Assembly: GCA_963281255.1 (NCBI GenBank)
Contig: OY725496.1
Location: forward strand, 2,728,001 to 2,792,000
DNA length: 64,000 nucleotides
Direction: 5' to 3'
From: Aphrocallistes beatrix
Taxonomy: Eukaryota; Porifera; Hexactinellida; Sceptrulophora; Aphrocallistidae
The notes beneath the pieces were generated by a model, which saw nothing but the letters and a program-made list of their open reading frames with translations, was not told where the DNA came from and made no database searches. Position 1 is the stretch's first letter. Each line of letters opens with the position of its first letter. Shown piece by piece: positions 43,147 to 52,770 of this stretch. The position numbers and the translations under genes were made by a program.

Positions 43147-43945
43147 TTAATCGGGCCACTTTTAGGTAGGACCGGAATAGCTCTCACGAATAGAAGCTAA
43201 TACAAACTATTTTCGGTTAATCGGGGCAAAATGTCCTCTGACCGATGTGACCCTATTAAGGTTTGCCTGTCCTATGGGCATTTTGTTTTTTATCAAAAAT
43301 TTGCTAAAAGTCCTTTTTAACCATTTAGGATCACTAAAGGGGTTCTAAACATTAATTTTGATTTTTAGAATTTCAATGCTGATATTTACTTAGAGCCACT
43401 TATACCACCTGGTGTCGCCCAAAAAGGATACAATTTTGAAACGGAATGTCTCGTATCCATAATTTCTTTAAACCATGTTAAATAATCATTTTAATGCTAA
43501 ATTCGTGCTCAGCACTAAATTTCCAGCAATTTGATATATATATTGGACATATTTGGAGAAATTCCTTAGCTGCGGGTTCCTAGCAACGGCCAGGAATGTG
43601 AAAAAATTCCTGGCAGTTGCTATGCACGGATATCCAAAATATTCTCCAAATATGATCAATATATATATCGAATTGCTGGAAATTTAGTGCTGAGCACGAA
43701 TTTATCATTAAAATGATGATCTGACATGGTTCAAAGAAGTTATGGATCTGGGATTCCGGCGAACATTATCGAATGTGGTTATTTATGGGTGGCCAGTCAG
43801 CAATGACCAGTTTTTACCACTTTTGATGGAGAAATTTTTTGATATACCATATTTGAAGTTAAGTACTACTATAAGTTGTCGAATAAGGATATTTGCATGT
43901 TATTTAATATTCCAAAGCAGTTAAAACTAATGGAAATTGAGGTAC

Positions 43946-44036
43946 ACAAGCGCGCTTCGCTTGCTTGCGCTGCGCGGCAGCCGGACACTTTGTGTCCGCC
44001 AGCCGCGCAGCGCAAGCAAGCGCGAATCGCGCTTGT
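43946..44036. repeat. 91-bp GC-rich palindrome
   Basis: Starts ACAAGCGCGCTTCGCTTGCT and ends with its near complement, ...CGCGCTTGT. The central turn is GGACACTTTGTGTCC. It is a head-to-head pair of the GC-rich CRE-rep end and the most GC-rich stem in this part of the window. Confidence 0.8.
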
Positions 44037-44640
44037 ATATATATATATACACAAACAAACAATAATCGAGTTTTAATAGTAAAGATATATCTGTAACGAA
44101 TTGATTGAAGAAACTGCCAGTCCCAGAAAGCTGATTTTTGGCATGTGGGAGTTTTTTAGCTATGGCTCCAGTAAGTTCTGAGCTCAGAGCAAAATGTCGA
44201 CTCATCATGGAATTATGACGTCATTGTCACATTTTTAAAAGTTAAGCAACACAGTTATTCGGGAATAACTCAGCCATTATAGGAGATAAAAGGCTGAAAT
44301 TTTAATAGAATATGTATACTAACACGTCTCACATATGATGCAACCATCATCAAAAAATGATGACTCACTTTGCAATGACGTCATCATTACTCATCAAAAT
44401 TTTAACATTTGATAAATTTGGCGATTTTTCGTGCGATATCGATTATAACAGTAGGGCAGATGTATTTAGAGATGTTATCTCCTATATAATTAATCAATGG
44501 TGACTGCAGGCGATCGAAGGGAGCTTCCGGCGGACACGAAGTGTCCGCCAGCCGCGCAGCACAAGCAAGCGAAGCGTGCTTGTATATATATATAAATAAA
44601 TACATAAATATACTTTAATCGAGTTTTAATAGTAAGGATA
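43946..44640 (+). repeat. CRE-rep copy, most complete in the window
   Basis: It consists of a GC-rich palindrome (43946-44036), a (TA)n tract, the terminal module (complement of CTTACTATTAAAACTCG), and a body with two TGACGTCA sites (44216, 44376). The GC-rich cluster GGCGGACACGAAGTGTCCGCC...GCGTGCTTGT comes next, then (TA)n and a final terminal module ending AATAGTAAGGATAT. Its insertion into TTAA-2 sequence defines the borders. Confidence 0.75.
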
Positions 44641-45422
44641 TATCAATATTTTCTAAATCCTATTTTCTGAAACTTTTCTTCAGCAATTATAAAGTTGATA
44701 ACTTTTTGTAAATTCAACCTAGGGGCGAAAACTCAACGGATTCTGAGAGATCTCGAAGAGTAGCACATAATGAACAGACAGAATTTTGATATTATGAATA
44801 AAAAGATAATTATTAAAAAAATAGTGTCAAAATTACTAATAATAAAATTCCTCGGGTGTTTTGGTGTGAATTTTTAACAATTTTCAAAATTTCAAAACTA
44901 TGTCTGTTCATTAGTTAGATTATTGATTTATGAATGAATTTGAAAAGTTTCTAAAAGATTGTAGGAATATTGTTTCCGATTTCTTCACTGTAAATTGTCC
45001 AAATTTTTTTAAAAAATTTTTTATCGTTTGAATTATTTCAATTATTAATGCAGTTTTGCAGATAACTCTGCGATTCAAATCTGCACTGAAAAAATTGAAT
45101 GAATCGGAATGAATTGAAAAAGTCAAAAGTTAACTATTATAGGAAAGGCCAACCTTAAGCGGAGTCGACTGTATTGATATTTTAGTCTCTATTATTTAAG
45201 AGAAAACAAGAAAAATTCTATCAAAATAAAATGGTTACAAATATCACAGGTTAATGAAAGTTTTAGTTCTATGTGACCATTTGGGATTCCTAAAGCCCCC
45301 GGAATTTTCTGGTTTATTTGTAGAATATAAATTTTAAAATGTTAGGTAATATTTAATTGATAACTATGTTTTAATGGAAAATGTATAGTTGATACTACTA
45401 GAGTCTATCATTATATAATATT

Positions 45423-45480
45423 ACAAGCACGCTTCGCTTGCTTACGCTGCGCGGCTTGCGGACACTGCGTGTCCGCAGAG
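45423..45480 (-). repeat. CRE-rep GC-rich end fragment
   Basis: 'acaagcacgcttcgcttgct', then GCGGACACTGCGTGTCCGC. No body follows. Confidence 0.6.
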
Positions 45481-45536
45481 TCCTGGAATTACTCAATCTA
45501 ACATATTTTGGGTTGTGGGTTTGAATTTTTTTCCTT

Positions 45537-46235
45537 TATATAAATATTGTAAACAAAGGTCAACGAATAATTTCTCATATGGATCCGAAAATATAATATT
45601 CGAAATCTACAGTACTTAAAACCCCATTTCTACCGTTGGAAGCTAGTCTCTAGCCCATTTTTGTAATTTGTTTACTTTATGTATCTATTGTAATCAGAAG
45701 TAATCAAATCGATCATCATATTTACTTGAAAATATGATATTCGAAATCTACACCCCTAAAAACCCCATGGCAACCGTTTAAAGCAAGTTTCTAGCATATT
45801 TTTGAGATTTGTTTACTTTATGTATCTATTGTAAACAAAAGTAAACAAATTGATTATCAAACTTACTCGAAAATATTATATTCGAAATCTACACTCCTAA
45901 AAAGCCCATGTCAACCGTTGGAAGCTAGTCTCTAGCCTATTTTTGTAATTTGTTTACTTTATGTATCTAATGTAAACAAAAGTAAACAAATAGTTTATTA
46001 TATAGATCTGAAAATATGATATTCGAAATCTACACCCCTAAAACCCCATGTCAACCGTTGGAAGCAAGTCTCTAGCCTATTTTTGAGATTTGTTTACTTC
46101 ATGTATCTAATGTAAACAAAAGTAAACAAATAGTTTATCATATAGATCTGAAAATATGATATTCGAAATCTACACCCCTAAAACCCCATGTCAACCGTTG
46201 GAAGCAAGTCTCTAGCACATTTTTCAAAATTCGTC
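45537..46235. repeat. Satellite-like tandem array, about 141-bp unit, five copies
   Basis: The marker GAAATCTAC recurs at about 45602, 45742, 45883, 46025 and 46165, spacing 140-142 bp. Each unit contains 'ccccatgtcaaccgttggaa', 'agtctctagc' and 'ttgtttacttt'. The last two units are nearly identical and the first most diverged. No coding frame is maintained. Confidence 0.88.
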
Positions 46236-46239
46236 AAAT

Positions 46240-46850
46240 GGTGCAAAATATGTATATAAAGGTGTGAAAATATGCACATAATTTTTTTTAATTACAATAC
46301 ACTATAATACATTTAAGATATCAAACATAAGTTGTGGCTTTGAAGTATTGATAACAATGACGATATATTGTTGTGTCGTACAATGGTTTCTATTGTGATA
46401 GTGTAGTCATTTATTTTGTATAGAAAAGGTGTGGAAAATTGTTTTCCATTTTTTTTGCAGAGGTGTAAAGATTTCGCTTAGATCTTAGAACTTAATCGTA
46501 GTCATATCATTTGACACCTACTTGCCAATTTTCACATCTTTATGACTTCCCAATTCTTCAATCAATTCGGACAAACACACACACACACACACACAAAATC
46601 CTAGCATTTTAATATATAAGATATTTTCAATTATCTAATTTATTATCCATTTGTCTAGCAGATGAATAATTTATTTGTGACACAGTGGTGCGCTAGCAAG
46701 CTATTATTTTTGGCTATTCAAAATCAAGATAAAAACTGTCCTTTGAAGAATTGCGAAAGGTAATAGCCCATGCACTCATAATTGGCATTTAATTCTCCTG
46801 AAATTGAGATACAATTAAAATTTATGAATTGAGTGCTGAATCAAGATACA
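46240..46850. other. No gene; (AC)n microsatellite at about 46573-46595
   Basis: AT-rich sequence; the only recognisable feature is an AC dinucleotide run of about 11 units. Confidence 0.5.
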
Positions 46851-47061
46851 TTCGAAATCGGATTATTTTGACATCGGGTTTTTTGTCCCATTGGGTTATT
46901 TTGTCGTCAAGTCAGTGTAAAAATTGTTTTATTCATAATTCAATTATAAAATAATCTGATTTTTTGTCTTCGGGTTTTTTTGTCTTATCGGATTATTTTG
47001 TCTATCTGAGATGTAAACAATTGATAATTTGTTGGCTTATTTTGTCCTATATTTTATATTA

Positions 47062-47346
47062 CAGTCGAAATCGGGTTATTTTGACAGCGGGTTTTTTTGT
47101 CCCATTGGGTTATTTTGTCGTCAAGTCAGTGTAAAAATTTTTTATTCATAATTCAATTATAAAATAATTGGATTTTTTTGTCTTTGGGTTATTTTGTCAA
47201 TCGGATTATTTTGTCTATTAGTTTATTTTGTCTATCGGGTTATTTTGTCTACCGGGTTATTTTGTCTACCGGGTTATTTTGTCTACCGGGTTATTTTGTC
47301 GTTTTGGCAGTGCAATCAAATGGACAAAATAACCCGATTTCGACTG
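47062..47346. mobile_element. MITE with TTATTTTGTC minisatellite core
   Basis: Inverted ends CAGTCGAAATCGGGTTATTT and complement (AAATAACCCGATTTCGACTG), flanked by TA (47060-47061, 47347-47348). The interior is mainly an 18-bp tandem repeat, 'ctaccgggttattttgt', with several near-identical units (47228-47300). A related block without ends lies at 46855-46990. The ends fit a pogo/Tc1-type MITE. Confidence 0.8.
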
Positions 47347-47348
47347 TA

Positions 47349-47879
47349 GGAGGCAGTTTTTGCAAGTTAAGTTAAAGTATTCCCAATTTTCAGGTTGTGT
47401 TCGATTTGGAAAACAACTCACAAAAGCATGTATCGATTCTTGAAGTGAAAGCTGAGAGTGTTTTGCCTCGAAGCCCGCCAATAGCGTCAAGATATCAAGA
47501 AAAGAAGAGTTATGATTCCACAGCGAATTGGGGGTTGAAAGTTTTGCAAAAAGTTAACACCATCAGTATCCTGATCGACATAAATAGGATCAAATGTTTG
47601 CATCAGATAATATTTTAATTGGAGTCTTAGACAAAATGCTAACTCTCACCGCGGAAAATTGGAAATCCCTAAATCGATAGAGATATATAGGACCAAAATT
47701 TCTGGAGCCTCAAATCACTAGTGACCTCAAATGCTGCCGTTTTAGGGACTAGGAGGGCGCAAACGTTAGTATTTTGGCCCCTCCCGCCCTATATATAGAG
47801 ATATCTTGGGGCCCCCAGTCCAAAAAAGCTAATGTTTTAAGGCTAAGGAGCCGAAAAACGGACTTACATCGGATATATT
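47349..47879. other. No recognisable feature
   Basis: A frame at 47397-47618 shows no domain and no conserved pattern. There is no repeat-family match. Confidence 0.35.
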
Positions 47880-47881
47880 CA

Positions 47882-48197
47882 GAAGTATAAATACGTCTGT
47901 CCAACTTTTATATCGATATCACACGAAAAATCAACAAAGTTGTCAATTTTTAAAATTTTGATGCATAATGATGAAGTCATTACAGAGTAATGAGTCATCA
48001 TTTTTTGATAGCGGCATCATATGTGAGGTGCATTAATATACACATTCTATTAAAATTTCAGCCTTCTATCACCTAAAATGGCTGAGTTATGGTCGTAAAA
48101 CTGAAATTTCTAATAATAAAAAGGTGGCAATGACGTAATAATTCCATGATGGTTTGACATTTTCGTCTGAGGTCAGAACTTAGTGGAGCCATTAAAT
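47882..48197 (-). repeat. CRE-rep copy without GC-rich end
   Basis: Reversed body: 'aaatacgtctgtcc', 'atatcgatatcacacg', 'gagtcatcattttttgatag', then 'cagaacttagtggagccat'. The CRE palindromes have decayed (gatgaagtcatt, gacgtaat). Confidence 0.65.
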
Positions 48198-48199
48198 TT

Positions 48200-48780
48200 C
48201 ATATTCCTTTGTCCAGTTCGTGGACATACACTAACCGGAAAAAGTATTTAAAACTTCATTTATTTTCAGAAAACAGAAGTAAATTGGATCTCTATGAAGA
48301 GAAATACAATCAAACTCTAAGAGAGCCTAGGAGTCCGAATTCATATTCAAAATTTATGCATTCGAAAAAGTTATAGTTGAAAAATTTAAATTTCTCAACT
48401 GAATTAATAAAATAATCGACTTGTGCCAGCAGAGGTAATTCATTATGATCGTGTATAGTGGTTAAAATGGACATAAGTGGCACAATTCGAATGTATATAT
48501 TTCGAATCTTACGCGGCTAGTTAAATCCTTTACCGTTTAGAAGTATTTTTATGTCTTTAGTAGTACTATTTGTATATGCATAGCATTCTAATACACTAAG
48601 CACTGGCACTGCATGTACCATGGATGGGTTACTGCCGTTCAATGTAGATTTTGAAAATTGTGTTTAGCATCAATTATATCATTCTGCAACAATTTTAGGG
48701 CATTCAATTAGTTCGTAACCCTTGCAATATATTTATATTGTTAAACCATATTTACCTTATTTGGTTCCAATTATATAGCT
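48200..48780. other. No recognisable feature
   Basis: AT-rich stretch between two CRE-rep copies, without frames or repeats I can name. Confidence 0.35.
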
Positions 48781-49195
48781 TACAAGCTCGCTTCGCTTGA
48801 TTGCGCTGCCGCGGCTGGCGGATACTTTGTGTCCGCCGGAGGCGCCAGGCGGGCGCCTGGGGTCACAATGATGAATTATAAAGGAGAAAACATCGCTAAA
48901 TATGTCTGTCCTACTGTTATAATCAATATCGCACGAAAAATCAACAAATTATAAATTTTTAAAATATTGATGCGTAATGATGACATCATAACAGAGTGAT
49001 GAATCATCATAACTGGATGAGAGTTGTATCATATGTAAGATATATTAATATACACATAGCCTTCTATCACCAAAAATGGCTGATTTATAGTCGAAAAACT
49101 GAAATTTCTAATTATAAAAGGTGACAATGACGTCATAGTTCCATGATGAGTCGAGATTTTAGTCTGAGCTCAGAACTTAGTGGAGCCATTGTCCA
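48781..49195 (-). repeat. CRE-rep copy with GC-rich end
   Basis: Starts tacaagctcgcttcgcttga, with hairpins GGCGGATACTTTGTGTCCGCC and GGCGCCaggcggGCGCC. The reversed body follows, with TGACGTCA at 49128, and it ends 'cttagtggagccattg'. Confidence 0.7.
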
Positions 49196-49612
49196 ATTGT
49201 CAAGTCAATTATTAACCACAATTCCAGCAATCATTATCATGTAATATTATTTAATGAACTTTGATAATGAATTTGGAAGAAATTGCGATATCTAATATAT
49301 TCAGGGGTAAATACTGCTTAAAATGTATTAATCAATCGCAATGGAATAGTTTCTTTTCCTTTATAGAATATCTATTTTACAATCACCTCTCTTATCCGGA
49401 ACTCAAATTTTGATAACCTCTAAGTTCCGGGCACTAGATATTGTTTAAACTCACCCATTATACAAATTGACAGTTTTAACACTATAAACTGCTATTCAAG
49501 TTGATTTCTGAGTTACGGGCACCTCCCTTATCCGGACCTCCGATATCCGTGAAAATTCTGTTATCCGGGCACCCTCCGGTCCGGCACTGCCCGGATAAGA
49601 GAGGTGCGAGTG
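49196..49612. other. No gene; possible MITE end beside a (TA)n tract
   Basis: Contains 'ctcttatccggaactc' and 'cccggataagagaggtgcga' (about 49390 and 49591), which pair as inverted ends of a roughly 220-bp segment similar in style to pogo-like MITEs. A (TA)n tract follows at 49613-49636. Confidence 0.45.
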
Positions 49613-49636
49613 TATATATATATATATATATATATA

Positions 49637-49740
49637 CAGTCGACTCCGCTTAATAGGGCCACTGTTTAATCGGGTCAGCCGCTTAATCGGGCCACTTTTG
49701 GCTGGACCGGAATAGCTCTCACACATAGAAGCTAATACAA
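49637..49740 (+). mobile_element. Truncated pogo-like MITE with empty TTAA site
   Basis: CAGTCGACTCCGCTTAATAG..., about 104 bp of the same family as the host at 41185-45171, cut off after 'gctaatacaa' by LINE sequence. The first TTAA (49683-49686) is uninterrupted: 'cagccgcTTAAtcgggcc'. Confidence 0.8.
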
Positions 49741-49743
49741 ATC

Positions 49744-49966
49744 CTAATTCTCCTCTTCTTCCTACTCCACCACAACCACCAACCATTCCTCACTATAGGC
49801 CTACACCTCTCCTCCCTCTTCCTTGGAGGCCTATCTCCTCACTCAGCTCGCACTCTCCTAGTATAAATAGGATCGAGTCAGCTGATCTTCCACTTCCGAA
49901 TCCTAATTCTCCTCTTCTTCCTACTCCACCACAACCACCAACCATTCCTCACTATAGGCATATACC
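49744..49966 (+). repeat. Duplicated 5' segment of the LINE
   Basis: The block starting ctaattctcctcttcttcct and ending 'cctcactatagg' occurs at 49744-49801 and 49909-49960, a 165-bp tandem period. A TATA-like GTATAAATAG lies between (49859). It resembles repeated promoter or 5'-region units of a LINE. Confidence 0.55.
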
Positions 49967-49979
49967 CCTCCTCCCCCGA

Positions 49980-51593
49980 GTGAGCGTAGCGAGCGAGGGG
50001 GAGACAGGTGCTCTGCACCTGAGCCACTTTCCTCTTCCTATTCCTTCTCTACTTCCTCCTCATTCTTGTTCTCATCTTTCTCCTTCCCTCTTGCCCAACA
50101 CCATGCGTATTTCTCCTCATGCTCATGCTGATAAGGCTGCTCTTTCTCAGGAACTCGCCAACTTCTTTGTTCTTAAGGTAGATAACATCCGTTCCACCAT
50201 TGATTCAAGTGCATCGTCGTCTTCCGTTACCCCCTCAGATAATTCAAACAGCGAATCCCAACATACTTTCCACCAATTCAAAGAATTATCTGAGGAAGAA
50301 ATTGTTTCCCTTGTTTCCTCTGCTCCTAATAAATCTTACATCCTCGATCCTATCCCAGCATCCTTGGTCAAATCATCTCTACCCATCCTAGCGCCCATCC
50401 TTACGAAAATTGTAAATGTTTCCCTCTCCACTGGTCATTTTCCTTCTCCCTGGAAGCGCGCCATCATCTTGCCCAAACTTAAAAGACCAAATCTTGATCC
50501 CATCTTCTCTAACTATCGTCCACTTAGCAATCTTTCTTTCATTTCTAAGATCACTGAGAGGGCCGCTTCCATCCAGGTCGTGAATCATCTTACATTACAT
50601 CATCTCTTCCCCGGGACGCAGTCTGCCTATCGTAAACACCACAGTACGGAGACTGCGCTCCTGAAGGTCACAAACGACATCCTCCTCAGCATGAATCGCC
50701 AACATGTATCTCTTCTGGTTCTTCTTGATCTTAGTTCAGCCTTCGACACCGTCGACCATACCATCTTACTCAACCGTCTCCAGTCTCATTTCGGCATTTG
50801 CGGCTCTTCTCTGTCTTGGTTTGAATCTTACCTTCTGGTAGGACTCAATTCGTCTCGATTAAGGGTTCTAATTCCTCAAATATCCCGGTCCAACACGGAG
50901 TTCCTCAGGGTTCTTGTCTTGGTCCGCTTCTCTTTAGCCTCTATACTAGTCCTCTATTCGACCTCATTAGGTCCCACCTCCCCGACATGCACGGCTATGC
51001 CGACGATACTCAGGTCTATCTTTCTTTTAAACCCGGTTCCATCTCTTCGGAAGAATCTGCTTTCTCCGCCATCCAATCTTGCATCTCCGCGATCCGTTCC
51101 TGGCTCCTCACCAACAAGTTGCTTATCAATGACACCAAGACTGAGTAGACTGAGTAGCAAAGTTGCCTCCTCCTGCTTCTACTACATCTATAACATCCGG
51201 CGTATTAGAAAGTATCTCTCTAGGGAAGTCTGTGAAACTCTTGTTAATTCTCTTATCACATCTCGTCTTGATTATTGTAACAGTCTCTTGTATGGTTGCC
51301 CCTCATCCCTCTTAGCTCGACTCCAGCGAGTCCAGAACAGTGCAGCCAGGCTTGTCTACAATGTTTCTTGTACCTTTTCGTCATCTCCTCTTCTTATTAA
51401 CCTCCACTGGCTGCCTGTTAAACATCGTATCCTCTTAAAAATCCTCCTCATAACTTACAAAGCCATCCATTCTCTTGCTCCGGACTATATCATCCAGCTC
51501 ATACAGGTTAAGTCATCCAATCGTACTCTACGATCATCCAACGCCATCCTCCTTGAGCATCCCTACTATCAAATCTTCCAAAACTCTGGGTGA
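49980..51593 (+). pseudogene. CR1/L2-like LINE ORF2 reverse transcriptase, frame-broken
   Basis: Open from the left through RT blocks: ILDPIPASLVKSSLPILAPI, SNYRPLSNLSFISKITERAA, YRKHHSTETALLKVTNDILL, LLVLLDLSSAFDTVDHTILL, HFGICGSSLSWFESYL. A frameshift near 50835 moves the next part (VPQG, then DMHGYADDTQVYLSF at about 50984-51025, holding the catalytic YADD) to another frame. At about 51147 an internal deletion removes the thumb (after KTE) and restores the frame for CETLVNSLITSRLDYCNSLL, LHWLPVKHRILLKILL, ending at 51593. The overlapping long frame through 50840-51150 is therefore partly out of phase. Endonuclease and 3' end are missing; it breaks into a CRE-rep copy. Not functional. Confidence 0.85.
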
Positions 51594-51596
51594 TCG

Positions 51597-52056
51597 TGCA
51601 GTCTTTTGGCTATGGCTCTACTAAGTTCTGAGTTCAGACGAAATTGTCGACTAATCATGGTATTATGACGTCGTTGTCACCTTTTATATAATTAAAAATT
51701 TCAGTTTTTCGACTATAACTCAGCCATTTTAGGTGATAGAAGGCTGAGATTTTAATAGAATGTGTATATTAATATACCTCACATATGATGCAACTATCGT
51801 CAAAAAAATGATACCTCCTCACTGTTATGACGTCATTATTCCGCAACAAAATTTTAAAAATTGACAATTTGGTGATTTTTCTTGCGATATCGATTATTAC
51901 AGTAGGACAGGCATATTTAGGGATGTAATCTCCCTTATAATTAATCAATGTGATCCCAGGCGCCCACAAAGTGTCCGCCAGCCGTACAGCCCAAGCAAGC
52001 GAAGCGCGCTTGTATATATATAAATAAATATTAATCGAGTTTTAATAGTAAAGATA
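51597..52056 (+). repeat. CRE-rep copy, right part complete
   Basis: Begins mid-body at 'gcagtcttttggctatggct', directly joined to the LINE break. It has TGACGTCA at 51828, a decayed hairpin cluster ending GCGCGCTTGT, a (TA)n tract and the terminal module ATTAATCGAGTTTTAATAGT. Confidence 0.72.
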
Positions 52057-52184
52057 ATTTCTTCTAGTAGGAAAAATTTAGTTTGATAGAATTGATTGAT
52101 TAATTTATAAGTAAAGCTTTCGATTGGCTATAGTAACCACAAAAGAATTTGTGGCTTCTAAATCGAGTAAAATTCACTAGAGCA

Positions 52185-52770
52185 GAGAGCCTACATAAAA
52201 ATTCGCTCACTACTCAGCGATACTTCAAGGAATATCCACCAAGATTTGGTTACCGTATTTGGAGAAGAAGCATGTTCGGAATCGACGGTTAAGAAGTGGA
52301 GTCTTCGTTTTCGTGGAGGTAGGGAGTCGATATAAGATGACTCTCGGATGGGACAACCCGTTGCTGCTACTACCTCCAACAATATTGCTCTTGTAGCTGA
52401 AATGTGTGATTCTGAGCCGCATATTACAGTAGAACAGTTAGCTAGCACCCTGGACTTGTAAACGGGAAGTGTTCATACCATTCTGACAAAGCATCTTGGT
52501 ATGTCAAAGGTTTGTTGACGTTGTTTTGGGGGAATTTCAAATTCCCCCGGAGTAAATTCGAATTTCATTTTTCTCCAGGTGAATTTTAAATTCCACCAGT
52601 CGAAACTCCAATTGGAATTTTTCCCAATGGAAACTCCAATTTTAATTTCACTAGGGGAATTTAAAATTTCCCCAGATTTTAAGTTTCCCCGTAACATATA
52701 CACGTGCTTGATTCCCTCAGTGCAGTTTGCGGATTGAACACAAGCAAGTTGAAGTTATGACAATGGCAGT
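52185..52770 (+). pseudogene. mariner transposase N-terminal relic split by a small insertion
   Basis: The plus strand reads VFGEEACSESTVKKWSLRFR then GGRESI-stop-DDSRMGQPVAAT, NNIALVAEMCDSEPHITVEQ, LASTLDL-stop-TGSVHTILTK, HLGMSKVC. These are the paired helix-turn-helix domains and GRPR-like linker of mariner transposases. A 184-bp insert (52522-52705) follows. After it, FPQCSLRIEHKQVEVM resembles the next mariner segment (..RLLT.EQK..RVE..). Stops make it inactive. The catalytic domain is not found. Confidence 0.75.
52522..52705. mobile_element. 184-bp insertion made of AAATTCCCC-type palindromes
   Basis: Interrupts the mariner frame; ACGT is present at both junctions (52518-52521, 52702-52705), a possible 4-bp duplication. 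The interior repeats short inverted motifs: GGGGGAATTTCAAATTCCCC, GGTGAATTTTAAATTCCACC, GGGGAATTTAAAATTTCCCC. No frame. Confidence 0.6.

Larger units (their letters stand above)
43260..45154 (+). mobile_element. TTAA-2 transposon carrying a CRE-rep insertion
   Basis: 1,895 bp, flanked by TTAA (43256-43259, 45155-45158), ends GGTTTGCCTGTCC and GGAAAGGCCAACC. The internal hairpin is at about 43530-43685. A CRE-rep unit interrupts it at 43946-44640, between 'aattgaggtac' and 'atcaatattttctaaatcc', which are nearly joined at 34600. Confidence 0.82.
41185..45171. mobile_element. pogo-like MITE (172 bp without inserts) carrying two TTAA transposons
   Basis: Ends CAGTTGACTCCGCTTAATAG and complement (...AAGCGGAGTCGACTG), flanked by TA (41183-41184, 45172-45173). 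Its sequence is split at two native TTAA sites, 41231 and 43256, by a TTAA-1 and a TTAA-2 element. Removing both leaves 50 + 109 + 13 bp. A truncated relative without insertions lies at 49637-49740 and shows the first TTAA empty (49683-49686). Confidence 0.85.

Noticed and set aside
45537-46235. 141-bp repeats considered as a protein with tandem repeats
   Set aside because: No frame stays open through more than one unit, and several units differ in length by one base.
49496-49786. 96-codon minus-strand frame
   Set aside because: It crosses a (TA)n tract and the end of a MITE and overlaps LINE 5' sequence; no domain.
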